A stretch of DNA of 64,000 nucleotides. Origin: Aliikangiella marina. Its GTDB lineage: Bacteria > Pseudomonadota > Gammaproteobacteria > Enterobacterales > Kangiellaceae. Shown in pieces: positions 1 to 8,093 of the stretch (position 1 is the first letter of the stretch; each line of letters begins with the position of its first letter). A program made the position numbers and the translations under genes. Below the pieces are notes generated by a model, which saw only the letters and a program-made list of their open reading frames with translations, searched no databases and was not told the DNA's origin. The stretch is from positions 868,001 to 932,000 of the forward strand of contig NZ_VIKR01000001.1 of assembly GCF_007004765.1 (NCBI RefSeq). Direction: 5' to 3'.

Positions 1-998
1 GCGCCCCAGGCAACAAAAGTCCATGCTGCGCCATGCCATAGTCCGCCAAGTAACATGGTAATAAAAACGTTGCGTGTTCGGTTGCCCGTGCGGTTGCCGC
101 CGAGAGAAATATAGAGGTAGTCTCTCAACCAGCTGGATAGTGATATATGCCACCGGCGCCAAAAGTCGACTGGGGAAATGGCGAAGTAGGGTACTCGAAA
201 ATTAAGTGGAATTTTAAACCCGAGCAACAAAGCGATCCCAATTGCCATGTCGGTGTATCCCGAAAAATCACCATATATTTGGCCAGCAAAAGCGACCACT
301 CCCGTCCACATCTCCAAGGTACTAATAGATTCCTGCGCTTCAAAGGCTTTTTGGGCAGGAATCGCCAAGAGGTCGGCACCAGTTTTTTTAATTAAACCAA
401 CGGTAATTAAGAGGATCCCATGTTTAGCAGACTCCCAGGTTGGTAGAGCAATAGCATGCATTTGAGGTAATATTTGTTTGGCGCGAAGGATTGGACCTGC
501 CACTAATTGCGGAAAGAAAGATAATGCAGCAACAAAATGGACGAGGCCTTTGCGAGGTTTCATCTCACCACGATAAACGTCGATGGTGTAACTCAAACTT
601 TGAAAAGTGTAAAAAGAGATACCGACGGGTAAAACCCATGATAAGGTTGGTAAAGAGGCTTGATAGCCAAACACGAGTAAAAACTCTGCTACAGACTCCA
701 AAACAAAATCAGCATATTTAAATAGCCCGAGTATGCCGAGATTGAGACAAAGTGAAATAGAAACCCAAAGCTTCTTTTTGGCTTGGGTAGAAGCGGAATA
801 GATGGCTTGTGCGATAAAATAATCCGCGATACCGCTGCCGACTAATAACGGGATAAACTTGTAGTTCCATGCGCCATAAAAAATCAAGCTTCCTACGATT
901 ATTAGGTAAACACGCGGTGTGTTGCGCAAAAATACAAAACCATAGCAAAGTATAAAAATGCTGAAAAATAAAAAGAAAAGGGGCGTATTAAAAATCAT
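1..998 (-). CDS. MBOAT family membrane O-acyltransferase (AlgI-like), 3' part missing
   Basis: This minus-strand reading frame is open from an ATG at 998 to the left edge of the window (332 codons), so the C-terminus lies outside. MBOAT enzymes transfer acyl groups, often acetyl, to exported polysaccharides or other periplasmic acceptors. The translation shows repeated hydrophobic helices from residue 1, the segment SPVDFWRRWHISLSSWLRDY followed by LYISLGGN near residues 280-310, and GGLWHGAAW at the broken end, whose His is the conserved MBOAT catalytic histidine. These are characteristic of the AlgI/DltB/PatA group. An AGTCG-type weak ribosome site precedes the ATG. No alginate or other polysaccharide genes are visible on this side, so the acceptor is unknown. 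The usual partner, an SGNH/AlgX-like protein, would be expected beyond the left edge. Family call is firm; substrate is not. Confidence 0.9.
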   Translation of the reverse strand, partial: MIFNTPLFFLFFSIFILCYGFVFLRNTPRVYLIIVGSLIFYGAWNYKFIPLLVGSGIADYFIAQAIYSASTQAKKKLWVSISLCLNLGILGLFKYADFVLESVAEFLLVFGYQASLPTLSWVLPVGISFYTFQSLSYTIDVYRGEMKPRKGLVHFVAALSFFPQLVAGPILRAKQILPQMHAIALPTWESAKHGILLITVGLIKKTGADLLAIPAQKAFEAQESISTLEMWTGVVAFAGQIYGDFSGYTDMAIGIALLLGFKIPLNFRVPYFAISPVDFWRRWHISLSSWLRDYLYISLGGNRTGNRTRNVFITMLLGGLWHGAAWTFVAWG

Positions 999-1150
999 GA
1001 TCGACTCCTTTTCTAACTTGATGTAACCCAAGTAATTGATTCATCGGTATTTCCTTTTTTATTAGATTACTTTTTACAAGGCATAGAAAGCCTAGGGCTA
1101 TTAGTCATAGGACGAACGAGCCTTAAAAAAAGTTGGCAGTATGATAGTTT

Positions 1151-2746
1151 TTATTCGGTAGCGTTGTGCTCTAGCAAGAAGTCTTTAACCGCCCGAGTTC
1201 GAGCCATATTCAATGGTGAGCGTATTTCAAAGCCATCCCATGCCGAAGTTTTGACTTTTAAATTGACATCAGCGCCGTTTTCCACAAGCCACTTGGTCAT
1301 CGCTAGCGAGCCACGACGTGTTGCATTAATTAATGGTGTTTCATCACCAGGAACCACAGCGTTGATATCTGCTCCGTTGGCTAATAATAATTTCGCAATA
1401 TCGAGGTTATCGACCATAGCAGCGGTGATCAATGGGTTACCATCTCCGCGAGATGCTTGGTTTACATCAGCGCCAATGGCTATTAACTCTTCCACCAGAG
1501 TGATGTTTTGTTTCTTAACTGCAATGATCAATGCTGTTCCATCACCAACCACTGGTGTATTGATATCAATGCCGTCGGCAACTAATGTACGAATCATATT
1601 AATGTCGCCATAGTTTACGGCTGTGATTAAATATTCACTTTGAGCTTCAGTTAACTTAGAGAAAAATTTCGACTCTTTCTCGATAGAGGCCAAATTGATC
1701 TTGGGCGCATAGTTCTGTGCAGTAGCGATCGTAGCGGTCGTTAATATTAGACAGCTAGCAGCAATGATCAGTTTCTTCGGTTTTTGCAATAAATCAGAGG
1801 AGAGAACCTCTTCGACTCGATGCTGGAGATCTTTCTTTTGGCTAAATAAACCCATAGCGAGTATATCCTTCTGTTGAGTGAGCATGAGCTTTGCGCAGTC
1901 GACTAGAGACTGAGCGTACTTTTTACTACTTTTCAGTTGTTTTGCAGCACGAATATCACAAGCGATTTCGCGGTTGAGGTGTATTTTGTGATTAAATTTT
2001 CTGACAATTGGGCTCCACCAGAAAATAATAGCGATTATTTCTTGAAGTAAACCAAACCAGATATCGAAGCGCTGGATATGGGCTAATTCATGGAGCACGA
2101 GAGGCTCTAATTGTTGATTTGAAAAGTCATTTACCAGTGATTGGGGCACGATTATCACGGGGTTAAATAAACCGGCGGTCATCGGGCTATGTGCTTCCTG
2201 GCTTGTTAAAACAGGAATATCAGTTAGTTTTTCAATCGAAATATCTTTAGTAATCTTTGTCGCTCGCGAGAATATCTTACGAGTATTAATTAGTGATCGA
2301 GATTTCTGCAAGAAACGCCAAGTCGAGCCTATAAGCCAGAGGCCGAGAAAGCTCAAAAGTATGCTGCTCATATTGAATATAAACTCACCAGGCAGATTCC
2401 ATTCTGGGGCACTATTAGCAGTATTTTGTTGTTCACTATTTGCAATGCTAATGATGTTGCGAATCTCTATCGTTTCATTAGAAACATCGTTTAAAATCCT
2501 TTCGCCGGTTGAGTTTAAATCAGCGACACGAACTAACGGTGACGGTTTACTGGTTTGTGGATCGTTGATCACCAAGCTAAGCGGAAACACAGTGGCAATT
2601 AACAGTGCGGTTAGCCAAAGCCAACTTTGCATTTCTGAGCTGATCTTGAACAACTTTACTGTGATAAACAGTAAGCTGAATAGTCCAGCGCCAATCAATA
2701 CATGGTGTACGGCAACGGTTGAGAGCAATGTAAGTTCAGCTAACAT
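1151..2746 (-). CDS. BlaR1/MecR1-type M56 membrane metalloprotease with C-terminal ankyrin repeats
   Basis: A 531-residue membrane protease. Predicted helices lie near residues 13-32, 41-60, 122-142, 228-246 and 326-343. The zinc site is HELAH at 219-223 with a likely third ligand Glu260 in NREIACD, as in M56 antirepressor proteases of the BlaR1/MecR1 family. In classical BlaR1 the part after the last helix is a penicillin-binding sensor; here residues about 365-531 instead form four to five ankyrin repeats with the usual G-A-D-I/V-N turns. By analogy with BlaR1 topology this repeat domain would sit in the periplasm. The gene follows a BlaI-type repressor with 37 bases between them, the normal arrangement in which the protease cleaves or inactivates the repressor. 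No beta-lactamase gene is nearby. Family assignment is firm; the signal sensed is unknown. Confidence 0.9.
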   Translation of the reverse strand: MLAELTLLSTVAVHHVLIGAGLFSLLFITVKLFKISSEMQSWLWLTALLIATVFPLSLVINDPQTSKPSPLVRVADLNSTGERILNDVSNETIEIRNIISIANSEQQNTANSAPEWNLPGEFIFNMSSILLSFLGLWLIGSTWRFLQKSRSLINTRKIFSRATKITKDISIEKLTDIPVLTSQEAHSPMTAGLFNPVIIVPQSLVNDFSNQQLEPLVLHELAHIQRFDIWFGLLQEIIAIIFWWSPIVRKFNHKIHLNREIACDIRAAKQLKSSKKYAQSLVDCAKLMLTQQKDILAMGLFSQKKDLQHRVEEVLSSDLLQKPKKLIIAASCLILTTATIATAQNYAPKINLASIEKESKFFSKLTEAQSEYLITAVNYGDINMIRTLVADGIDINTPVVGDGTALIIAVKKQNITLVEELIAIGADVNQASRGDGNPLITAAMVDNLDIAKLLLANGADINAVVPGDETPLINATRRGSLAMTKWLVENGADVNLKVKTSAWDGFEIRSPLNMARTRAVKDFLLEHNATE

Positions 2747-2783
2747 CGTTTTTCATTTAATCCTTAATTCGCCGATGCAATCG

Positions 2784-3164
2784 TTATTCTTTTGCTGCAT
2801 CTATCTTGTCCTGCAAAGCCTCGAGATCCTGTAAATCAAGATCGGTTTCTTTGATAAGATGTTGGGCGAGTATTTCGGGAGAACCGCCAAAAAATCGATT
2901 CAGTAATGCTTTTAAAGCACCTTGGCGTGCTTCTGATTGAGTGATTTTAGGGGAATAGATAAAAGCTCTTCCTTCCTTGCGAAAGTCAGCATAGCCTTTT
3001 TCTGCAATGATTTTACACATGGTCTGAACGGTGGTGTATGCGGTAGCTTTTTCTTGAGACAAGATTTCGGTGATATCTTTGACTGAAGCCTCACCTTTAT
3101 CCCATAGAATTTGCATAATTTGTTGCTCAGTATCGGTCAGTTGTTGTGATTTCTTTCTAGCCAT
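2784..3164 (-). CDS. BlaI/MecI/CopY family transcriptional repressor
   Basis: A 126-residue winged-helix repressor. The N-terminal half (about residues 8-75) matches the BlaI DNA-binding domain: LTDTEQQIMQILWDKGEASV, then a TTVQTMCKIIAEKG recognition region and a short beta wing (EGRAFIYSP). The C-terminal part holds the dimerisation helices with FFGGSPEILAQHLI. BlaI proteins bind short palindromes as dimers and lose binding when cleaved by the partner M56 protease. The protease gene lies immediately downstream on the same strand. Two matching palindromes (ACTAAT-2-ATTAGT) lie 18 and 65 bases upstream of the start, suggesting autoregulation. The ribosome site is weak. Confidence 0.93.
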   Translation of the reverse strand: MARKKSQQLTDTEQQIMQILWDKGEASVKDITEILSQEKATAYTTVQTMCKIIAEKGYADFRKEGRAFIYSPKITQSEARQGALKALLNRFFGGSPEILAQHLIKETDLDLQDLEALQDKIDAAKE

Positions 3165-3181
3165 AGTTAAGATTATTAATT

Positions 3182-3195
3182 ACTAATTAATTAGT
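3182..3195. promoter_or_regulatory. Putative BlaI-type operator, proximal palindrome
   Basis: A perfect 14-base palindrome, ACTAAT-TA-ATTAGT, 18 bases upstream of the repressor start. The same half-sites recur 47 bases further upstream. BlaI/MecI operators in other bacteria are short palindromes close to the promoter (the classical core is TACA-2-TGTA), so the position fits an operator although the half-site differs. Confidence 0.55.
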
Positions 3196-3228
3196 TTTAA
3201 AGCTTACAGGGCGCCAATAGCAAGATCA

Positions 3229-3242
3229 ACTAATTTATTAGT
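3229..3242. promoter_or_regulatory. Putative BlaI-type operator, distal palindrome
   Basis: ACTAAT-TT-ATTAGT, the same arms as the proximal palindrome with a different two-base centre; the arms extend by one more base on each side (AACTAAT/ATTAGTT). A weak candidate promoter for the repressor gene (TTGATC, 17 bases, TAAGCT on the minus strand) would lie between the two sites. The spacing, 47 bases centre to centre, is about four and a half helical turns. Confidence 0.5.
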
Positions 3243-3245
3243 TTT

Positions 3246-3577
3246 TAAGTGCATAATTTATTGCTAAATATGTCGGGACGAAATTAATCTTTAATAAAAT
3301 CATTAAATAACAATAAGATAGAGGGTTTTATTAAATACTACTTTAATTCTTTATGAGGCGGTTTCGCTCAATAAAAACCTGACTAATGCATAAGTTTTGG
3401 CTCGTGGCTCGTCATTAAGTTGGCGTTGCAGGTGACTCTTCGCTTTTTAAGGTTTACTCAAAAGCTTTGGCACTGTAGTTTGTCATCTAAATTGAAGTTT
3501 ATCGTTTTAGAGATAGCTTCGCACTTCGTGCTCAGAACTTAGAATTTAGAACTTAAAAGAGGGCAGCGGAAAACACA
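3246..3577. other. Intergenic stretch without a visible gene
   Basis: AT-rich DNA between the divergent repressor gene and the SGNH hydrolase gene. It should hold the promoter of the latter, but I see no convincing hexamer pair. Just before the downstream gene there is a short imperfect direct repeat (AGAACTTAGAATTTAGAACTTA). No RNA gene or terminator was recognised. Confidence 0.4.
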
Positions 3578-4201
3578 ATGCATACCATCCTTTGTTTTGG
3601 TGACAGTATCACATTTGGAGAAGCCGATAGTGTTCGTGGCGGCTGGTGTGATCGATTAAAACGATATTTTTTTAAGCCCGACAGTCAGGCGTATTTAACA
3701 ACCAGAGTTTATAATCTGGGAGTCGCGGGTGACACCTCTGACGGTCTAGTAAATCGGTTTGAATCGGAGTTTATGGCTAGAGCCCTGCCAAAACAAAATA
3801 CGACAGTGATTTTTCAATATGGCATAAACGATATTGTTTTTCATAAAAATAAGAACAGAGTTCCGCCAAAATACTTTCAGAGAAACTTAAGTGGTTGTTT
3901 CGAATTCTGCCGAGCTCGCAAAGCTTCAATTGTTGTATTGCCTATTTTATCCTTCGCAAAAGCTGACGACGGCGTTGAAAATTGCCATGGACATGTCAGA
4001 TATATAGCAGATGTCAAACAATATAATGAATGCCTTAAATCACTGACAAGCGATTACTCTGGTCAATACATTGAATTGAATGATACCCTTGAGCGAGAAA
4101 TAAAAAGACCGCTCGCCGCTGATGGACTGCATCCGAGTGACGAGGCTCATCAGTTGATTTATGATCAAATTAAAGAGGCGTTATTTGAGAAAAGCGAATA
4201 A
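3578..4201 (+). CDS. SGNH/GDSL-type esterase or lipase
   Basis: A 207-residue hydrolase of the SGNH superfamily, related to the TesA/lysophospholipase group. Block I is CFGDSITFGE with the nucleophile Ser10; the oxyanion-hole Gly and Asn occur in LGVAGDTSDG and YGINDIVF; the catalytic Asp and His are in DGLHPSDEAH (Asp182, His185). All four blocks are in order and the length is normal for cytosolic members. No signal peptide is visible, so it is probably cytoplasmic. It ends one base before the next start (an alpha/beta hydrolase), suggesting co-transcription and possibly consecutive steps on an ester substrate. The exact substrate cannot be read from sequence. Confidence 0.88.
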   Translation: MHTILCFGDSITFGEADSVRGGWCDRLKRYFFKPDSQAYLTTRVYNLGVAGDTSDGLVNRFESEFMARALPKQNTTVIFQYGINDIVFHKNKNRVPPKYFQRNLSGCFEFCRARKASIVVLPILSFAKADDGVENCHGHVRYIADVKQYNECLKSLTSDYSGQYIELNDTLEREIKRPLAADGLHPSDEAHQLIYDQIKEALFEKSE

Positions 4202-4202
4202 A

Positions 4203-5147
4203 ATGTTGACTTGGTTTTTGATTTCGTTGCTGATTATTTGTTGTGCAGGCTTTGCGGCTTTTTATCAAGGCGACTTACCTCAAAATTATTTGGAAGAGAA
4301 GTACGCAACCCAAGACTCAAAATTTATCAATGTCAGTGGTTTACGAACCCATTATCAAGTGACAGATCAACTTCACGACAAGCCCAATAAGTCGGTTTTA
4401 CTCTTGTTACATGGAACAGGAGCTTCACTGCATACATGGGACGGTTGGGTTGAACACCTTGCTCAACACTTCGTTATCATCAGGCTCGACTTGCCGGCTT
4501 TTGGCCTCACCGGTCCGAACCAACAAAGAGATTATTCAATTGAGTACTATGTCGATTTTGTTGATACGTTTATTCAACAACTTAATATTGAAAAGTTTTC
4601 AATTGCTGGTAACTCGCTAGGCGGCGCAATTGCATGGAACTATGCTGCAACTCACCAAGAAAGAATCGAGAAGTTGATTTTACTCAACGCCTCAGGTGTT
4701 CCTAAAAATGATGCGCCGATGATATTTTCAATCGCAAGAAACCCAATAGGCGGTTATTTGTTAAGGCATATCTCGTCGAAAGCGTTTATCCGTCAGAATT
4801 TAGAGCAAGTGTATTCTGATCACAGCAAAATTTCAGATTCACTGGTGGAACGCTACTGGGAGTTGGGGCTTAGGCAAGGAAATCGACAAGCTTTTGTTGA
4901 TCGAGCGCAGATGTCTTTTAATTACTCAATAGCGGATACCATTGAAAGACTCTCAAAAATAAAAAGCCCAACCCTAATAATCTGGGGAGAAGATGATAGC
5001 TGGATACCGGTAAAGGACGCTAAGTTTTTCGAGAGTAATATCATCAATAGCCAGACAATTGTTTACCCATTGACTGGTCATGTTCCGATGGAGGAAATTC
5101 CCGAACAAACAGCAACTGATAGTCTAGCGTTTTTACGCGCTGAATAG
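4203..5147 (+). CDS. Membrane-anchored alpha/beta hydrolase
   Basis: An alpha/beta hydrolase fold protein of 314 residues from the ATG at 4203; the reading frame is open upstream to 4161, but that would overlap the preceding gene and put charged residues before a clean N-terminal anchor (LTWFLISLLIICCAGFAAFY). The oxyanion/HG segment is LLLHGTGAS, the nucleophile elbow GNSLGG, the acid probably Asp in WGEDDSWIP, and the histidine in TGHVPMEE. Such proteins hydrolyse esters or related bonds; the anchor places the domain in the periplasm or at the membrane. It lies one base after the SGNH esterase gene. Substrate unknown. Confidence 0.88.
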   Translation: MLTWFLISLLIICCAGFAAFYQGDLPQNYLEEKYATQDSKFINVSGLRTHYQVTDQLHDKPNKSVLLLLHGTGASLHTWDGWVEHLAQHFVIIRLDLPAFGLTGPNQQRDYSIEYYVDFVDTFIQQLNIEKFSIAGNSLGGAIAWNYAATHQERIEKLILLNASGVPKNDAPMIFSIARNPIGGYLLRHISSKAFIRQNLEQVYSDHSKISDSLVERYWELGLRQGNRQAFVDRAQMSFNYSIADTIERLSKIKSPTLIIWGEDDSWIPVKDAKFFESNIINSQTIVYPLTGHVPMEEIPEQTATDSLAFLRAE

Positions 5148-5317
5148 TTAGGTATGAAATGGTTTATGTGTGGAAGCAAGTATGTCACTGATTTCAATAG
5201 CCGCAGGTATTGTTCATCCATGGCTTTTAGTATATTTTTTACTAGGCAAAACGAAGAATGGTTAGAAACGCGCTGTTAAGCGGCTAGTTTCCCTTTAATC
5301 CTCTGATGTAGATACGT

Positions 5318-5761
5318 ATGAACGCGACCCAACACTCTGAATATTCACTAACACTCACGCAAGCCATTCAATGGGGTGAAATGGATAGTTTTAACCATGT
5401 CAATAATACCGTCTATTTTAAGTATTTTGAGAACGCGCGAATCGCCTATTTCGACAAAACGGGGATTAACCAATTGATGCAATTGAAAAAGGTGGGGCCA
5501 ATATTAGGCTCAACCGAATGCAAGTTTTTAGCCCCTTTGACTTACCCGGACACTATCGATATTTGCACTCGGATTACCGCCATAAAAAGTAAACGATTTA
5601 CGATGCAGTATATGGTTTACAGTCAACAGCTCGAAAAAGCGGTCGCGATAGGCAGTGGGGAGATTATTTATTTTGATTATTTGAATAGCCAAACGGCTGA
5701 GATACCCCAAGAGATATTGGAGAATATTAATCATATTGAGTCAAAAAGGTTAGCGCTGTGA
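5318..5761 (+). CDS. Acyl-CoA thioesterase, 4HBT hotdog family (YbgC/FadM-like)
   Basis: A 147-residue single hotdog domain. The N-terminal signature WGEMDSFNHVNNTVYFKYFENAR contains the catalytic Asp and the HVNN helix start typical of 4-hydroxybenzoyl-CoA thioesterase-like enzymes, here closest to the YbgC/FadM type. It would hydrolyse acyl-CoA thioesters in the cytoplasm. Its stop codon overlaps the GTG start of the next gene (GTGA), indicating translational coupling. Which acyl chain it prefers cannot be told. Confidence 0.87.
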   Translation: MNATQHSEYSLTLTQAIQWGEMDSFNHVNNTVYFKYFENARIAYFDKTGINQLMQLKKVGPILGSTECKFLAPLTYPDTIDICTRITAIKSKRFTMQYMVYSQQLEKAVAIGSGEIIYFDYLNSQTAEIPQEILENINHIESKRLAL

Positions 5762-7314
5762 ACCGTTCTATTCGCTTTCTCAGACGCAAAACAAAGGCTG
5801 TATTTGGGGGATGCGAGAAGCGTTTGATCATACTTTTGGTGACCCTTTTATCGACGTGTGTGAGCGCGAATGATTTTGCGATTTGGAGTGAGCTTACGCC
5901 ATTTGAAGTTGCCACCTTAAACAGCCTCGAAAAAGCCAAGCGAGGTGATCCGGATGCACTACTTGCGCTTTATTTAGTCTCTTCTGGAGACGTACGCAAC
6001 GAAAAACAATATCGGCAAATATTAAAGCAGATTAATCACTGGGTTAAGGAAATTGATCCGCTTATTGCTCGTGAACCCAACGACTGGCAACAAGGATTTC
6101 GTTTACATCATTTGATGCATCAATCGTTTTTTCTCGGCGGAAAGACGGATGACCAAGAAGGTGAAGGCTATGATTTTGAACAAAGTCAATTAAGTGAGGT
6201 ATTCCGCAGTAAAAAGTATAACTGCGTAAGTGCCTCTTTGCTTTTCACTGTATTAGCTCATAAATTTAATTTCTCTACCCAAGGTGTTTTATTGCCGTCT
6301 CATGTTTTCATCGTCCTCGAGCTTAGCGGCGATCGTCAGGTTGAAATCGAGACAACTTCTGCGGAGGGGTACGACTGGGTTCACGATGAGGCGTTTTATG
6401 AGCAATCAGCGTCGCAAGCGTGGTTTGTTGAGCGGGGACTCACACCTTCGACCTACGCAGATTATCAGGCGAGGGAAATTATTTCTGCCTACCAGCTAGG
6501 CGTACAAAATATGAAGAATCAACATGTTCGCCCAGATAGGATGAACTATGCTGATCGTATGCGTTTAGTCGAGCTAGTGTCGGAACTCGATATTGATGAT
6601 TTCACTAGCCATAAGGTTAGACTCGGATTTTATTCGAGAGAGTACAGTCGCCTAAAAGATCTGAAAGACTACGACGCGCTCGACAAAATGTACCAGCAAG
6701 TTAACCCTTTCCTAGAGCGTTTATCCGAACATCCGGAGCGAGATTTAGAAATTGATAATTTGCTTGCCTGGGTTAAGTCGCAAAGGGTTTATGCTGCTAT
6801 CATGAACGGAAGAGGTGATATGGGGGCGCAATTAGCATTTCAATATATTGATCAGTTTGATCGCAATATTGAAGACTTTGATAAGGTGGTGAATAATTTA
6901 TATGTTGCTTTATCAAGGTATATTGACGAGTTAATTGCGAACAAACAATTCACGGAAGCGCGTCAGGTTTTTGCAGGCAGAGAAAATGACTGTTTGCTAG
7001 AAGCTGCGTGCGTTAATTCATTTCGACATCTTTATTCTAAATGGGCAAGTATTTATTGGGAATCAAATGACTGGCCTCAAGTCATCAAAATGTATGCGGA
7101 TTTTCTCAACTATGAATTTTCGGGAAAAGCCGCCGAATTGTTTAAAGAAAACATGCAAAGTGCTTATCTAAACTGGAGTATTGAATTTATCAAAAATGAA
7201 GATTGGCTTGGTGCAAGCGAAGTCCTCAAGCAATGCGTATCTGAGTCTCCGTCGGCAGCGCGATGCGAAGCACGTTTAGATAAACTTCAATCCCAACATC
7301 AATTGGACGGCTGA
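5758..7314 (+). CDS. Exported transglutaminase-like cysteine-protease-fold protein
   Basis: A 518-residue protein starting with GTG inside the stop of the thioesterase gene. An N-terminal hydrophobic stretch at about residues 22-38 (LIILLVTLLSTCVSAND) looks like a signal peptide after a basic leader. Residues about 140-210 form a transglutaminase-like core: Cys156 in KKYNCVSASLL, His182 in LPSHVFIV, and an acidic third residue in VEIETTSAEGYDW (probably Glu198). This resembles the SirB1/transglutaminase-like group. The remaining 300 residues are helical and may be TPR-like. It is likely periplasmic. The triad looks complete; the reaction is unknown and could be proteolysis or amide transfer. 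Confidence 0.75.
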   Translation: MNRSIRFLRRKTKAVFGGCEKRLIILLVTLLSTCVSANDFAIWSELTPFEVATLNSLEKAKRGDPDALLALYLVSSGDVRNEKQYRQILKQINHWVKEIDPLIAREPNDWQQGFRLHHLMHQSFFLGGKTDDQEGEGYDFEQSQLSEVFRSKKYNCVSASLLFTVLAHKFNFSTQGVLLPSHVFIVLELSGDRQVEIETTSAEGYDWVHDEAFYEQSASQAWFVERGLTPSTYADYQAREIISAYQLGVQNMKNQHVRPDRMNYADRMRLVELVSELDIDDFTSHKVRLGFYSREYSRLKDLKDYDALDKMYQQVNPFLERLSEHPERDLEIDNLLAWVKSQRVYAAIMNGRGDMGAQLAFQYIDQFDRNIEDFDKVVNNLYVALSRYIDELIANKQFTEARQVFAGRENDCLLEAACVNSFRHLYSKWASIYWESNDWPQVIKMYADFLNYEFSGKAAELFKENMQSAYLNWSIEFIKNEDWLGASEVLKQCVSESPSAARCEARLDKLQSQHQLDG

Positions 7315-7481
7315 CCGTCACCCTTTAATTTCGCTTATCGAAAACGACGATTTTTAAAGCTTAAATATATAACCAAAATCGAACTTAGATCCCTTGGTAA
7401 TAATGACTTATCTTTAATTGTTTTTAGCTCAGAATAAAGCCATTTTAAAGCTAGATAAAGAATCTCACAGGTGAAAATCTG

Positions 7482-7673
7482 ATGTTTTTGAAAGAGCGCG
7501 GGAGTGGCCATTTGGTCGAGGTCCTTGAGGTTGAACAACTGATTAACCCTCAATCAAAGCTCATTCTCGGTCGGTACTCGATCGGCGAAGCAGACCAAGA
7601 TGATGATGAGTTTGATAAAAGTGACTTAATCTTTATGTCGGGTGAGGAATTACCGTCTTGTTGGGTTAATTAA
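7482..7673 (+). CDS. Small conserved protein, upstream copy of a tandem pair
   Basis: A 63-residue acidic protein with a good ribosome site (AGGTGA about 8 bases before the ATG). It is clearly a paralogue of the protein encoded next: both begin MFLK, share a VEVL segment, a GRY segment, and end with the block FDKSDL(I/M)F followed by SGEELP and CWV. I recall similar small proteins annotated vaguely in marine gammaproteobacteria, sometimes as acetyltransferase, but the length excludes a GNAT fold. Function not known. This copy ends seven residues earlier than its neighbour. Confidence 0.72.
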   Translation: MFLKERGSGHLVEVLEVEQLINPQSKLILGRYSIGEADQDDDEFDKSDLIFMSGEELPSCWVN

Positions 7674-7743
7674 AATTTTTGAAATGCTGTGGGCTGAAGT
7701 CCCTTGTTGCACCTTTGATTTTGAAATTCTGAGGAGAGAATTT

Positions 7744-7956
7744 ATGTTTCTTAAGCAAAAGTCGACCGGTAATACTGTAGAAGTCCTATATTTGAGTGAG
7801 CTATTCAGCTTGTATGACAAAAAACTTCAAGGCCGATACAAAGCCGGGGATGAAGTTATGGTTGCCGAGAGTTTTGATAAATCCGACTTAATGTTCACTT
7901 CTGGCGAAGAGCTCCCTCGGTGTTGGGTGGATCCGGATTATCGACGCAGAGAATGA
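7744..7956 (+). CDS. Small conserved protein, downstream copy of a tandem pair
   Basis: A 70-residue protein. The frame is open further upstream (from 7642), but the ATG at 7744 follows an excellent ribosome site (GAGGAGA at 7731-7737) and gives an N-terminus matching the upstream paralogue (MFLKQK versus MFLKER). It has the same FDKSDLMF and SGEELPRCWV blocks plus a short basic tail. A terminator follows at 7996-8030, so the pair probably forms its own unit. No known domain recognised. Confidence 0.78.
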   Translation: MFLKQKSTGNTVEVLYLSELFSLYDKKLQGRYKAGDEVMVAESFDKSDLMFTSGEELPRCWVDPDYRRRE

Positions 7957-7995
7957 TATAATTAAACACCACTTTCTTCAGCTTCGCTTTTAATC

Positions 7996-8030
7996 AGAGC
8001 CTTGGTTTGCAGTGCAGATCAAGGCTTTTT
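7996..8030 (+). terminator. Rho-independent terminator after the small paralogue pair
   Basis: Perfect seven-base arms AGCCTTG (7998-8004) and CAAGGCT (8020-8026) with a 15-base loop, followed directly by a run of T. It lies 40 bases after the stop of the second small gene. Confidence 0.75.
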
Positions 8031-8093
8031 AATTAGCGAGAGAAAAGGTTATCATCGATTATTCTTCTCAGGATTTATCGTTTTTGGTAAAAC

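Noticed and set aside
2361-2834. Open frame of 157 codons on the + strand
   Set aside because: It runs opposite to the M56 protease gene, has no ribosome site, and its translation shows no domain.
4161-4202. Longer start for the alpha/beta hydrolase
   Set aside because: It would overlap the SGNH gene and place a basic segment ahead of the membrane anchor; the ATG at 4203 is better.
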